Positions 42,997 through 51,873 are shown, counted from the first letter of the stretch. The stretch is DNA of 64,000 nt from Arthrobacter sp. KBS0703 (GCF_002008315.2 NZ_MVDG02000001.1:4340001-4404000); one strand, 5' to 3'. The notes: generated by a model not told the origin, from the letters alone. A program made the numbers and translations.

Positions 42997-43394
42997 AGAC
43001 CATACTCAACATCATCTGGCTGGTATTCGGCGGACTCTGGCTGGCGGTTGGCTACTTTGCCGCCGGCGTCATCTGCTGCCTCCTCATTGTGACCATTCCG
43101 TGGGGCATCGCGTCGTTCAGGATCGCGTCGTACACGCTGTGGCCGTTCGGCCGCATGGTGGTGGACAAGCCGGGAGGCAACGGCGTCTTCGCGCTGTTGG
43201 GAAACGTGATCTGGCTCCTCGTGGCCGGCATCTGGATCGCGATCGGCCACGTGGTCACGGCGTTCGCGATGGCCGTCACCATCATCGGGATTCCGCTGGC
43301 CATCGCCAACCTGAAGCTCATTCCGGTGTCGCTGATGCCCCTCGGCAAGCAGATCGTTCCCACCAGCACACCTTTCGTCACCACCTACCGCTGA
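42993..43394 (+). CDS. YccF-domain inner-membrane protein
   Basis: The 133-residue protein has two YccF units (LNIIWLVFGGLWLAVGY and LGNVIWLLVAGIWIAIGH), each with two hydrophobic helices and a conserved IPWG or IIGIP turn. The function is unknown. Its ATG lies inside the stop of the preceding gene (ATGA), and the ArsR gene begins 14 bases after its stop, so all belong to one operon. Confidence 0.9.
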   Translation: MKTILNIIWLVFGGLWLAVGYFAAGVICCLLIVTIPWGIASFRIASYTLWPFGRMVVDKPGGNGVFALLGNVIWLLVAGIWIAIGHVVTAFAMAVTIIGIPLAIANLKLIPVSLMPLGKQIVPTSTPFVTTYR

Positions 43395-43408
43395 CAGGCC
43401 GGCAATGA

Positions 43409-43759
43409 ATGGCAAACGACCAGCTCAGCATGATCTTCGCTGCCCTGGCGGACCCCACGCGGCGCGCCATCCTGGCGCGCCTGGCCGAGGGGGAGGCCAC
43501 GGTCAACGAACTCGCGGAGCCGTTTGAGATCAGCCTCCCGGCCGTCTCCCGCCACCTGAAGGTATTGGAGGCAGCCGGGCTGATCTCGCGCAGCCGCAAC
43601 GCGCAATGGCGCTCCAGCCGCCTCGAGGCCGCGCCGCTCGGCGCTGCCACGCAGTGGATGGAGACGTACCGCCGCTTCTGGGACATGAGCTTCGACAAGC
43701 TCGATGCCCACCTGAAGAGAATCCAGACCACGGAAAGGGAGGAAGACCAAAATGTCTGA
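43409..43759 (+). CDS. ArsR-family regulator
   Basis: The 116-residue winged-helix protein begins LSMIFAALADPTRRAILARLAEGEATVNELAEPFEISLPAVSRHLKVLE, the standard ArsR fold. It lacks the Cys metal box, like other ArsR proteins paired with SRPBCC partners. It probably represses this operon. Its stop overlaps the start of the next SRPBCC gene by eight bases. Confidence 0.9.
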   Translation: MANDQLSMIFAALADPTRRAILARLAEGEATVNELAEPFEISLPAVSRHLKVLEAAGLISRSRNAQWRSSRLEAAPLGAATQWMETYRRFWDMSFDKLDAHLKRIQTTEREEDQNV

Positions 43760-44245
43760 GCAACTGACCCCAATGCCATCCACGGCGCCGGACGAGTTGA
43801 TGCTTGTCATCACCCGCCACTTCGAGGCGCCCATTCAAACCGTGTGGTCGGCCCTGACGGATCTCAACCAGGCGCCGGCATGGTGGGGGCCGCACGGGTT
43901 CCACGTCCCGCGCGAGACCATCGAGGCCGACTTCGAAGTCGGCGGACGCTACCGTGCCTGCATGGTCCAGGAGGAGACCGGCCAGCGGCTTTGGTGGAGC
44001 GGCATCCACACACGCATCGAACCGCCCACCACCTTCGAATACACCTACGCCTGGGACAACGAAGACGGCACGCGGGGCTACGAGACTGAAGTGGCCATCA
44101 AGCTGGAGGAGGAGGCCGGCGGCACCCGGATGACCTTCACCCCTGTCTCTTATACACATCTAGATGTGTATAAGAGACAGGCCACGGCGGCGGCTGGGGC
44201 GAGGCCTTTGACCGGCTGGCAGCCCACCTGAGGTCCGCCGCATAG
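43752..44245 (+). CDS. SRPBCC (AHSA1-like) protein split by an adapter
   Basis: The first part reads LMLVITRHFEAPIQTVWSAL and APAWWGPHGFHVP, a typical AHSA1/activator-of-Hsp90-like domain, up to RMTFT at 44142. After the 38-bp adapter (44143-44180) the frame resumes as HGGGWGEAFDRLAAHLRSAA and ends at 44245. Excising the adapter joins the two parts in frame, though a few codons may be missing. Genes of this ArsR-coupled type are often co-induced with their repressor. Confidence 0.88.
44143..44180. other. Nextera mosaic-end junction inside an SRPBCC gene (adapter artefact)
   Basis: A full 38-bp head-to-head mosaic end; both flanks code for the same protein. Confidence 0.98.
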
Positions 44246-44272
44246 CGTCCGGCGCGGCCCGGCCGCAGGCCG

Positions 44273-45163
44273 TCACTGGCCGGCTGACTCGAGTTCGCCC
44301 CGGAGGTTCCGCCGCGCCGCTTCCAGCCACAACTCGCGGGCACGGCGGCTGTGGAACAGCGGGTCGAGTTCCAGCAGCCCGCGCACGACGGCGGCCCGGC
44401 CGCCGCGAAGTCGGCGTCGCCTTTGTATAAGAGACAGCGCGTAGTCTTCGCGGACGGCGGCCACGTACCTGGCGTAGGGCTCCGGTTCGCCGCCGAGAAC
44501 CGACAGGTCCGCGTCGCAGAGGAGGGCGCCGTCGTCGTCCCCTGCCGGAGGCCGGTGGTCAGACGTCAGGCGGACCAGCCGTGCCACCTCCGCAACGTCC
44601 CCGGCGGGGAGTCCGGCCTCGGTGAGCCTGAGCTCGGCGAGGCGGGCCGACTCCTCCTCGTCCAGGCCGGCGGCGCCGCGGTAGACGGCGTCGTGGAACC
44701 AGGCCGCGAGAACCACGGTGCGCGGGGGTTCTGCGGGTTCGGTGAGCAGGTCCAGCGCCTCGAGCACCGCCAGCAGGTGCGTGCAGCCGTGATACCGGCG
44801 GTGGCTCTCGCTCCAGCGGTCAAGAAGGTCCAGGAACAGGGCATCGTGGCCGGCCATCACCGTGTTCCAGCGGTTGAGCAACGGGGTCTTCAGCGATGTG
44901 TTGCGCTCGCGGGCGGGGATCCTGAGTCCGCTGGCGATCAGCTTCCGGACCAGGATCCGGGCCTCCACGGGAATGGCGCCCGCCGCTACGAGCGCATCGT
45001 AGCGGCGCTCGGGCACATCGTAGTGGTCGCCGTCGAACGCCCGCTCCGGGATCTCAGCCGCGGCGGCAAACGCGTGCAGTTCTGCCAGTGAGGCGTCCGA
45101 AATCAGGTGCGAAAAGTGTGTTCCGTGCGCAGGCCAGAGAGGCGGATCCAGGTAAACGGCCAT
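44273..45163 (-). CDS. DUF4031-HD phosphohydrolase fusion, damaged by adapter fragment
   Basis: Residues 1-90 are a DUF4031 domain (MAVYLDPPLWPAHGTHFSHL, then AFDGDHYDVPERRYDALVAAGA and KLIASGLRIPARERN). Residues about 105-285 are a predicted metal-dependent HD hydrolase with HRRYHGCTHLLAVLEAL, AAWFHDAVYRG and CDADLSVLGG. A 14-base mosaic-end piece at 44424-44437 has been read as the nonsense LSLIQ. Just after it GDADFAAGRAAV can be recovered by adding one G to a GG run. The native sequence was probably YA, a few residues, then GDADFAAGRAAVVRG. The substrate is unknown. Confidence 0.85.
   Translation of the reverse strand: MAVYLDPPLWPAHGTHFSHLISDASLAELHAFAAAAEIPERAFDGDHYDVPERRYDALVAAGAIPVEARILVRKLIASGLRIPARERNTSLKTPLLNRWNTVMAGHDALFLDLLDRWSESHRRYHGCTHLLAVLEALDLLTEPAEPPRTVVLAAWFHDAVYRGAAGLDEEESARLAELRLTEAGLPAGDVAEVARLVRLTSDHRPPAGDDDGALLCDADLSVLGGEPEPYARYVAAVREDYALSLIQRRRRLRGGRAAVVRGLLELDPLFHSRRARELWLEAARRNLRGELESAGQ
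44424..44437. other. partial mosaic-end fragment inside the HD gene (adapter artefact)
   Basis: TGTATAAGAGACAG is the last 14 bases of the mosaic end. It breaks the expected HD-domain sequence. Confidence 0.9.
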
Positions 45164-45197
45164 GCAGGAAGTCTAGTCCCCGGGCCCCTGGGGTTCC

Positions 45198-45225
45198 CGG
45201 CAGGCGGCCTGCCCGCCGCCTGCCG
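45198..45225 (-). terminator. hairpin after the ConA-like protein gene
   Basis: CGGCAGGCGGC (45198-45208) and its exact complement (45215-45225) enclose six bases, 24 bases past the stop at 45249. Confidence 0.7.
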
Positions 45226-45248
45226 TTCTGGAATTCGCGCGGGACGTA

Positions 45249-45986
45249 CTACGACGCCCTGACGACGACGTCGTCGATGTATTCGTCTCCCATCTGGCGG
45301 GCGTGCTCGGCACCCAGCTGCACTGCGCTCAGGCTCGAGACGCCGAGGTTGACGACACTGCTGGAATACTCGGCTGCGCCGTCGAACCACACCTTGATTG
45401 TTGACTGGCTGCCGTTGGCGGTCACCGTCATTTGGGCATGGTGCCAGGTGTTCAACGGGATGCTGGAGGACTTCAGCTTGGTGTAGGTGAAAGTCGTCCC
45501 GCCCGGGTTGGTGACGCGCAGCCAGAGCTGCCCGTTGCTGTTGTAGCGGTAGATGTCCGCGATCCGGTTGCCGCCTGAGAAGAACCGAAGGTACGGGACA
45601 TCGTTTCCGGCCACGCCTGCGGTGGTGATGTTGAACCAGCCGTCGGCGCTTGCTGTCTTGGTGCCCGAGCTCAGGGATGCCGACATTTTGGCGATAGATC
45701 CGGAGTCGGCGGTCACATGGAGTTTGACGGAGCACAGCCCCTTCTGGTGCTGTGAGGAGGAGATGTTGGCCGTTCCGGTTCCCGCGGTGGTCTTGACGAA
45801 GGGAACAATGGAACCTTCGAAGCTCGTGGCGGCCACCACGTTCGTTCCGGCCAGCGTGCTGGTTGGTGCCGTTGTGTTGGGGTTGCACGTGACCGCGTTG
45901 GCGGCCTGTGACGAGGCGAAGATCAGTCCACCGGACAACATCACGCCGACGGCACCTGCTGTGCCCAGTTTCTTCAACTTGCTCAT
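45249..45986 (-). CDS. secreted ConA-like/LamG-type protein
   Basis: The 245-residue protein has a signal peptide (MSKLKKL, hydrophobic core, AANA at about residue 31). The mature part is a single jelly-roll-like domain: FEGSIVPF, SVKLHVTADSG, DGWFNITTAG, YNSNGQLWLRVTNP, LNTWHHAQMTVTANGSQSTIKVWFDG and DEYIDDVVVRA. Such domains bind or cleave polysaccharide; no catalytic signature is certain. ATG at 45986 is used. It lies downstream of the polysaccharide operon and ends with its own hairpin, so it may bind the exported polymer. Confidence 0.75.
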   Translation of the reverse strand: MSKLKKLGTAGAVGVMLSGGLIFASSQAANAVTCNPNTTAPTSTLAGTNVVAATSFEGSIVPFVKTTAGTGTANISSSQHQKGLCSVKLHVTADSGSIAKMSASLSSGTKTASADGWFNITTAGVAGNDVPYLRFFSGGNRIADIYRYNSNGQLWLRVTNPGGTTFTYTKLKSSSIPLNTWHHAQMTVTANGSQSTIKVWFDGAAEYSSSVVNLGVSSLSAVQLGAEHARQMGDEYIDDVVVRAS

Positions 45987-46085
45987 TTGGTAGTCCTCAC
46001 TATCTTGTTTTGTGTCTTTGGTAACCGGCCGGTGGGCCGGTCCCGGCGGAGCGGCCGGGCAGGCCATGCCAGGAGCGAAACGCCA

Positions 46086-46256
46086 TTACAGCAGCTGGAT
46101 GAGCTTGGCCAGGAGCGAGACGCAGATGAGGGAAAGGAGGGCCGCAGCGGTGTAAACCGCGGCTTTCGGCAGCGGGGCGTCCGGCCGAACTATGCGCAAG
46201 GCATCACACGTAACCAATGCCACGACGGTGGCAAATCCTGTCAGGAAGATGATCAT
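46086..46256 (-). CDS. 56-residue two-helix membrane protein
   Basis: MIIFLTGFATVVALVTCDALR forms one helix and AAVYTAAALLSLICVSLLAKLIQLL a second. The ATG lies within the stop region of the preceding gene (ATGA overlap), and it is the last gene of the polysaccharide operon. No family recognised. Confidence 0.65.
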   Translation of the reverse strand: MIIFLTGFATVVALVTCDALRIVRPDAPLPKAAVYTAAALLSLICVSLLAKLIQLL

Positions 46257-46630
46257 CGCGCACCTGCCAGGGAGTCGCGGGAGCGCTGGACGCCGAGCGC
46301 CAGTAGTCCCAGGGTGATCAGCGACAGGAGGCACACCGCCGCCGGCGGCGACCAGATCCGCGAAAAGACCATGGCCGTGGAGATGATGGTGGCGAGCGCG
46401 AGGCTGGAAGCCACGGCAATGGACACAGCCAGCGGGAGGGTGCCGCGTGCCTCGGGACTGTCCGGCGGCCCGAACCGAAGAAGCATGACCAGGGCTGTGC
46501 CGGGGCCTGCCAGGATCAGCAGCCCGATCACCAAGAGCCTCAGGCCCTCCGGCCCGAAGAAGGAGAGCGGTATGGCGGCGATGGCAATGCCGCCCACCGC
46601 ATACGTCACGTACTTTCTATCAAATGCCAT
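46253..46630 (-). CDS. small four-helix membrane protein
   Basis: The 125-residue protein has four hydrophobic segments (about 10-25, 30-50, 65-90, 95-115). The GPGTALVMLLRFGPP stretch between helices 2 and 3 is seen in membrane proteins of glycan clusters but I cannot name a family. It overlaps the gene before it by 11 bases and the one after by four, so it is part of the operon. Confidence 0.7.
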   Translation of the reverse strand: MAFDRKYVTYAVGGIAIAAIPLSFFGPEGLRLLVIGLLILAGPGTALVMLLRFGPPDSPEARGTLPLAVSIAVASSLALATIISTAMVFSRIWSPPAAVCLLSLITLGLLALGVQRSRDSLAGAR

Positions 46631-48593
46631 TGCCTGCTCCTTTGATGTGGAAGACCACGCCGCCGGCCTCATCGAACACTTTCGTCCAGCCGGGGCTGGC
46701 GCCGCACGTTGCAATGAAGTGGTCAAGGTCCCCGGGGGGCGTCGTTTCGAGAAGTTCAGCCGCCCGTTTTTGGCTTGTTGTGATGATCAGGTAGGCGCCT
46801 GACCGCTGTGCAATTCTGTTGGTTGCATCGCACGTCAGCGGGGCGGCGTCGGGCCGTGGCTGGGCCGCCAGAAGCTCCCGGTAGTCGTACTCGGCGTATT
46901 TCTGGAACTGCCACGGGGTGTTGCGCACTGCCTCGATGAGGATTGATCCTGTCGGGGCTGTCGCGTAGAGCTTGTTGACCAGCGAGATTTCTTCCGGCGT
47001 GAACTTCTCCATGCTGTCATTGCCGTAGCGGGTCACCACGGTGGCGCCGGCCAGAACAGATCCCAGCATCAGCAGGGCAATGATCCGTTTCCAGCCGGGC
47101 GCGCCCTGCCTGTCCGGGATCAGGATGAGTACGGCCAGGCAGGCAGCGAACGGCAGGCTGAAAAGGTACAGGCGAAGAAGCAGTTCGCCGCCGTATGGCT
47201 GCCCGGGAATCAGGGCCAGCGGGGCCAGCGCTCCCACCGCGGCAGTGAGCCACGCGGTCCGCCGCCGGTGGGCCATGAAAGCCCCCACTGCGGCCAGGAC
47301 CCAGACCAGCGCCACCTCGGCAAGCCGCGTGTAGACCACCAGCACGTGGGCCTCGCTGCCGTTCACGCGTTGTGTTACGGCGCCGAGGGTGTTGGCCTGG
47401 ACGTCGCCGAACGATCCGAACAGCTGGGACAGATGACCCTCGAAGTACGCAGAGGCCGCGAACACCAGCCAGCCGATCGGCAGGACCGCGGCGAGGATGG
47501 GCAGGTAGCGCAGCCGGAGCCGGCCTGTCAGGACGAAGAGGGCCAGGATGGGGATCACCGCGAAGGGGGTGAGCTGGTGGGACGCCGTCATGGCCAGGAG
47601 GAACCCGGCGCAGACCACCAGCAGGACGGCAGCGTCCGCCGGGGGAGGGCTTGCCATGCCCTGATGGGGCACGGTGGGGTCAAGTTTGGCCACGGTGTGG
47701 GCCAGTGACCTTGTGAACGGCTTGCTGCCGGTGGGCCAGGCCCATCCGCTGAAGACGCTCAGGAGACAGGCGAGCAGGGTGACGAGCAGCAGGAAGGCGT
47801 ACGCCTGCGGGGACAGGTAGTCCTGCCCGACCCAGCTGGTCAGGAAGAAGATCCAGACCCCCGCCCACGCCTGCCGCGGCTGCGACGTCAGCCGCGTTGC
47901 CAGTGCCAGCAGCGGGGCCATCAGCAGCAGGTTGATTCCCAGCGGCGCCCACGTTGCAACACCCATCAGGTCCCGGACTCCGGTGGCGCCGGACACGAGC
48001 CCCAGGAGGTCGAAGAAGCCGGGCCAGTTGAAGTACGCGTCAAGATTCGTGTCCAGCTGGCCGGACTTGGCGATGTGGTCGGCAATGCCGAGGTGCCGGT
48101 AGCTGGCCTCGAGGCGGGGCAGGCCGTGGATGATGGGATCCGCGGCATGCAGGATAACCACGAGGACCATGACCTGGCCGGCCAGCAACGTCGGTGTGTA
48201 CCGGCGCAGATTCAGGCTGGCCACGAATCCTGCCAGGCTGAGTGCGAGGGCAACGTAGTAGGCGGGCGGAAGTGCCTCGACGAGCCCCGTCCCGCCGATC
48301 CGCGCGGGATCCACGCTCAGCAGGCTCCAGATTCCCAGCGCCAGGGCCACGGCTGCAAGCCCGGCCAGAGCGGCAAGCTGCCAGGGACGCGACGATTCAT
48401 GACGGACGACGGCGGGAGGCTGGGTGCCGCCGTGCTTGGCGCCGGCATGCTTGATTTCGGCATGCTTGGTGTCGCCATGCTTGCCGTCATGACGCCCGTC
48501 GTGCTTGGCACCGCCGTGCGTCGTGTCGGCGTGACGGTGGGGTGCGGGTGACAGTGGTGTCGTCGGTGCGGACGACGTGGGTTCGGGTGTCAT
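46620..48593 (-). CDS. large polymerase/ligase-like membrane protein with His-rich N-terminus
   Basis: The 657-residue protein has about 12 membrane helices and a C-terminal extracellular domain (about 555-657). LDAYFNWPGFF near residue 190 and the large loops resemble Wzy-type polymerases or GT-C glycosyltransferases of surface polysaccharide clusters. Residues 19-54 contain nine His in an x3-K-H-like five-residue repeat (KHGDTKHAEIKHAGAKH). It overlaps the GT2-flippase gene by four bases. Its likely role is to polymerise or transfer lipid-linked sugar units at the outer membrane face; this is inferred from context and topology. Confidence 0.7.
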   Translation of the reverse strand: MTPEPTSSAPTTPLSPAPHRHADTTHGGAKHDGRHDGKHGDTKHAEIKHAGAKHGGTQPPAVVRHESSRPWQLAALAGLAAVALALGIWSLLSVDPARIGGTGLVEALPPAYYVALALSLAGFVASLNLRRYTPTLLAGQVMVLVVILHAADPIIHGLPRLEASYRHLGIADHIAKSGQLDTNLDAYFNWPGFFDLLGLVSGATGVRDLMGVATWAPLGINLLLMAPLLALATRLTSQPRQAWAGVWIFFLTSWVGQDYLSPQAYAFLLLVTLLACLLSVFSGWAWPTGSKPFTRSLAHTVAKLDPTVPHQGMASPPPADAAVLLVVCAGFLLAMTASHQLTPFAVIPILALFVLTGRLRLRYLPILAAVLPIGWLVFAASAYFEGHLSQLFGSFGDVQANTLGAVTQRVNGSEAHVLVVYTRLAEVALVWVLAAVGAFMAHRRRTAWLTAAVGALAPLALIPGQPYGGELLLRLYLFSLPFAACLAVLILIPDRQGAPGWKRIIALLMLGSVLAGATVVTRYGNDSMEKFTPEEISLVNKLYATAPTGSILIEAVRNTPWQFQKYAEYDYRELLAAQPRPDAAPLTCDATNRIAQRSGAYLIITTSQKRAAELLETTPPGDLDHFIATCGASPGWTKVFDEAGGVVFHIKGAGNGI

Positions 48594-50710
48594 GGTTTCT
48601 CGATTCCAGTCGACTGGTTGAGTGCCGCTGGCTGGACCTCGACGGGGTCAGCTGCGGACAGGGCTAAGCTCAGCTTTCTGAGGCGGAAGACTGCGATCAG
48701 CGCGGCCGCGGCCTGGGCAGCGGACCACAGCGCGGACACGCCGGTGAGGCCGAACTCCTGGGCAGTGAACGCGGCGGGCGCCACCACCAGGACGGCAGCG
48801 AGGACAGCCACGGCCGTGGCTTCAACGAGGCGCCCGCGGGCGCGGCAAATGCCGAAGTAGACCTGGGTCACGCAGCTCAGCAGCAACGCCGGCACCAGGA
48901 CGGGCAGCAAGATCCAGGCCGACGAGTACTGCGGACCAAGGACGCCCAGAAGGAAGGGACCTGCCACGAGCAGGATGGCGCCGGCCGCGAGCGTGAGGGC
49001 CAGGCTGGCCCTGAGTGCCGAGGACACCATGCCTGTTTTTGGCCTGGTGCCGGCCAGCGCGGTCTGCAGCGAGAATCCGGCGGACTGCGGGACGAAGAAG
49101 ACGGCGGATGCCATCATCCACACGATGTACCAGGAGGCCGTTGAGGCCGGCCCGAGCGTGGCGGCAACGATCAGCGGAAGCAGATAGCCGGGGGCGCGGT
49201 CCGCCAGCATCAGGGCGTGGTTCGGAAGTCCCGGCTTCAGCAGTGCGACGGCGGGACCGGGCCGGAGCCCGCCCCTCCAGTCCGGCGAGACGCCGGCACG
49301 GCGGAGCTGGCGCAGTCCCACGAACACGCTGGCCAGGGCTCCGGCAGCCACGGCACCCACCACCACCGTCAGTTCGCGGAGCCCGGCGGCCAGCGCCACG
49401 CCCATCGCGGCGAGCTGCACCAGGCTTTGCACGAGGCTCCGGACCAGGGCGCGGTCGGCGCGCTCCTGCGCGACTCCCACATGGTCCAGTTGGTAGGCGG
49501 CGGCGGCAAATACGGCCGTCGCTATGAAAATGCCCGTGACGAGGGGATCGTTCCAGGCCCGGCCGACGCCCGACCCCAGCGCGAACGTCACGGCTGCCAT
49601 GGCACCGGCCCCCACGACGGTGGAGACGCCCACGGTCAGCAGGCTGCTGGCAATCAGGCGGCGTCCGCCGTCGGACTGCCCGGGGAGGAGGGTGAGTGTC
49701 GCCGGCCCGACACCGAGCATCCCCAACTGAACCGTCAGCAGCGCAGCGGCCACCACGGCGGATCCCATGCCGATTTGCTCGGGCGGCAGCATGAGCGCCG
49801 CGAGAGCCCAGAACAGGAAGCCCGTCATCATGGGGGCTACCCTGGCCGCCGTCAGCCAGGCAGCGTTGCCGCTCACGGACAGCCCGGCACCGCGTGGGCG
49901 CAGGATCTCGCCGAACATGGAGCCGTAGTTATAGAGCATGAAGCCTGCCCAATAGGGAAGGAATCGCGGCGCGTGCAGCAGGGAAAGGCCCGTTCCCCGG
50001 ACGGTGGCCAACAGCGGCAATGCCAGCATCCAGCCGGCGCGGGCGGGGTGCTTGCGGATGGTGCGGGCCATTCCGGCGCCGTCCTGGACCCACTGGTCGC
50101 GGGCGGCATCGAACGTGTCGGCGAACCTGTGGCGCACGGCAGTCGTGCTGGAGACGCCCAGCCGGTAACCGGCCTCTTCGAGCCGTATCCTCAGCTCGAT
50201 GTCCTCGCCCGAGCGGAAGGTGTCGTCGAAAGCGACGGACAGCAGCACCTTTCTGCGCATGAGCGTGGCACAGACCCCGAACCACGAACGGACGCGGCTG
50301 TGGTTGTGGTGCCAGGCCAGGGCCGCGCCCCAGTAGCCCGGACCGTCGCTCTCACTGACAAGCCCGAACTGAAGTCCGTCGTAGCCGCAGACCTTGAATT
50401 CGTCCAGGAGTCCGCCCAGGGCACCCGGCGGAACCACCACGTCCGCATCGATGAGCGCCACGAGATCGCAGCTGGCGCTCTGGACGCCGAGCATCCTGGC
50501 CGCGGGGAGGCCGCGGCCTTCGTCGGAAATGACCCGGGCACCGAGTGAGCGTGCGATCTCGGCAGTGGCGTCAGTCGAGCAGCCGTCCACGACGATGATT
50601 TCCCGGGGCCTCTCGCTGCGGATGGACTCCAGGCACTCGCGCAGCCAGCTCGCCGCATTGCGCGCGGGAACCACCACCGACACCTCAAGATCGCTCACGT
50701 GGCCCCGCAT
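48590..50710 (-). CDS. GT2 glycosyltransferase fused to a Wzx/MATE-like flippase
   Basis: One 706-residue frame joins two normally separate proteins. Residues 1-270 are a GT-A family 2 transferase: SVVVPARNAASWL, the DxD-type ALIDADVVVP (D88, D90) and GEDIELRIRLEEAGYRL. From about residue 280 to 690 there are some 12-14 helices of a polysaccharide flippase, including PQSAGFSLQTALAG and ILLPVLVPALLLSCVTQVYFG. The fusion would couple sugar addition to lipid-linked export. The start lies one base after the stop of the P-loop gene, and the end overlaps the next gene. Confidence 0.85.
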   Translation of the reverse strand: MRGHVSDLEVSVVVPARNAASWLRECLESIRSERPREIIVVDGCSTDATAEIARSLGARVISDEGRGLPAARMLGVQSASCDLVALIDADVVVPPGALGGLLDEFKVCGYDGLQFGLVSESDGPGYWGAALAWHHNHSRVRSWFGVCATLMRRKVLLSVAFDDTFRSGEDIELRIRLEEAGYRLGVSSTTAVRHRFADTFDAARDQWVQDGAGMARTIRKHPARAGWMLALPLLATVRGTGLSLLHAPRFLPYWAGFMLYNYGSMFGEILRPRGAGLSVSGNAAWLTAARVAPMMTGFLFWALAALMLPPEQIGMGSAVVAAALLTVQLGMLGVGPATLTLLPGQSDGGRRLIASSLLTVGVSTVVGAGAMAAVTFALGSGVGRAWNDPLVTGIFIATAVFAAAAYQLDHVGVAQERADRALVRSLVQSLVQLAAMGVALAAGLRELTVVVGAVAAGALASVFVGLRQLRRAGVSPDWRGGLRPGPAVALLKPGLPNHALMLADRAPGYLLPLIVAATLGPASTASWYIVWMMASAVFFVPQSAGFSLQTALAGTRPKTGMVSSALRASLALTLAAGAILLVAGPFLLGVLGPQYSSAWILLPVLVPALLLSCVTQVYFGICRARGRLVEATAVAVLAAVLVVAPAAFTAQEFGLTGVSALWSAAQAAAALIAVFRLRKLSLALSAADPVEVQPAALNQSTGIEKP

Positions 50711-50711
50711 C

Positions 50712-51812
50712 TCATTCCTCCAGCGTCGAACTGATCAGGTTGGCCACGTAATCCGAGGTCCGGTCCGCGGACCACGAGGCGGGGATCCGCAGGAGGGAGC
50801 ACGGGACCCCATCCAGGGCCCTCCGCACCACAGCCGCCTTCTGGCTGAAGAATTCCTCGAGGGGGACGAGCCCGGTGGCACCCAGGGCCTCGATGAGCCT
50901 GCGCGAGACCATGGGCAGTTCCGAATGGAAGTTCCCCACGATGCGGGAGGTCATCCATTCAGGGCTGCGCATCTCGTGCCGTGCGTCGGAGCCGTCGTAC
51001 CGTTCCAGGAAGATCGCCAGCCGGGTCAGAGCCCCGGATGAGATGCGGTCCGTTCCGAAGACTTCTTCCGGATGGACCATCCGGTGTTCCGGCGACCAGC
51101 GGCGGGTGAACGCCGCGGTCTTGGGATACCTGACGATCACCGGATGGACTGCCGTCGCCAGCTTGGCCACGGAATTCGTGAGCCAGCCCGGCGCCAGGGG
51201 CTTCCGGGCGCCGCTGAAGACGTCCGGGTAGATGGTCCGGTGATGGGGCTTGAGGAACATCGGTTTCGCGTAGCCCATGAGCCTGCCGTCAGCGTCGAGG
51301 AAGGCCCAGTCATCGGCCATGAACCGCACGCCCGGAATCGCAGTGAGCTTGGCGACCGTGCTGGTCTTGCCGACTCCGCCCCACGCGGGCAGCAGGACGC
51401 CGGAACCGCGGTAGTCCACCACCGCGGCATGGACCATGGCTGCGTTTTCCCTGATGCAGAGCCGGTCAAGCAGCGGGATGACGGCCGTCAGCAGTTCGCC
51501 GCTGCCTTGGATGGCGTAACCGTCCCGGGTCTCGATGATGTGCACGCGGTCGGCGGGTAGGTAGAGGGAGTCCGCCGTGAAACGGTATGCGTCCTCGGCG
51601 TGTGACTGGTTTGCCACCGCCGTCGTTTCTCTGCTGATGTGCAGCCGCAGCGGTGCGCTGGATCCGCCCAGGAACGGAGCGAGCATATCCCGCAGCTGCG
51701 ATTCGCCGGGCGTGCCGGGGGCCACATCGATGCCCACGAGGCCGTGGACGTCGAAGCTGGCACCCGTTGAAGGGACGGACTCCTTCATCACGTCTTTTTC
51801 GGACTGGCTCAT
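50712..51812 (-). CDS. HPr-kinase-like P-loop protein in the polysaccharide operon
   Basis: The 366-residue protein has AMVHAAVVDYRGSGVLLPA leading into Walker A GGVGKTS (residues 145-151) and then ADDWAFLDADG (166-176), the arrangement of the HprK C-terminal kinase. The N-terminal HprK domain is missing and about 110 different residues take its place. There is no HPr gene nearby. Similar proteins are reported in exopolysaccharide and lasso peptide clusters, with phosphorylation of a sugar carrier or peptide as the suggested role. Substrate here is unknown. Confidence 0.75.
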   Translation of the reverse strand: MSQSEKDVMKESVPSTGASFDVHGLVGIDVAPGTPGESQLRDMLAPFLGGSSAPLRLHISRETTAVANQSHAEDAYRFTADSLYLPADRVHIIETRDGYAIQGSGELLTAVIPLLDRLCIRENAAMVHAAVVDYRGSGVLLPAWGGVGKTSTVAKLTAIPGVRFMADDWAFLDADGRLMGYAKPMFLKPHHRTIYPDVFSGARKPLAPGWLTNSVAKLATAVHPVIVRYPKTAAFTRRWSPEHRMVHPEEVFGTDRISSGALTRLAIFLERYDGSDARHEMRSPEWMTSRIVGNFHSELPMVSRRLIEALGATGLVPLEEFFSQKAAVVRRALDGVPCSLLRIPASWSADRTSDYVANLISSTLEE

Positions 51813-51873
51813 GACCGGCGCAATCCGGCTGTTCCGGCGTTGTGGGTGGGGATGGGGTTCAGATAAGTGTGCA

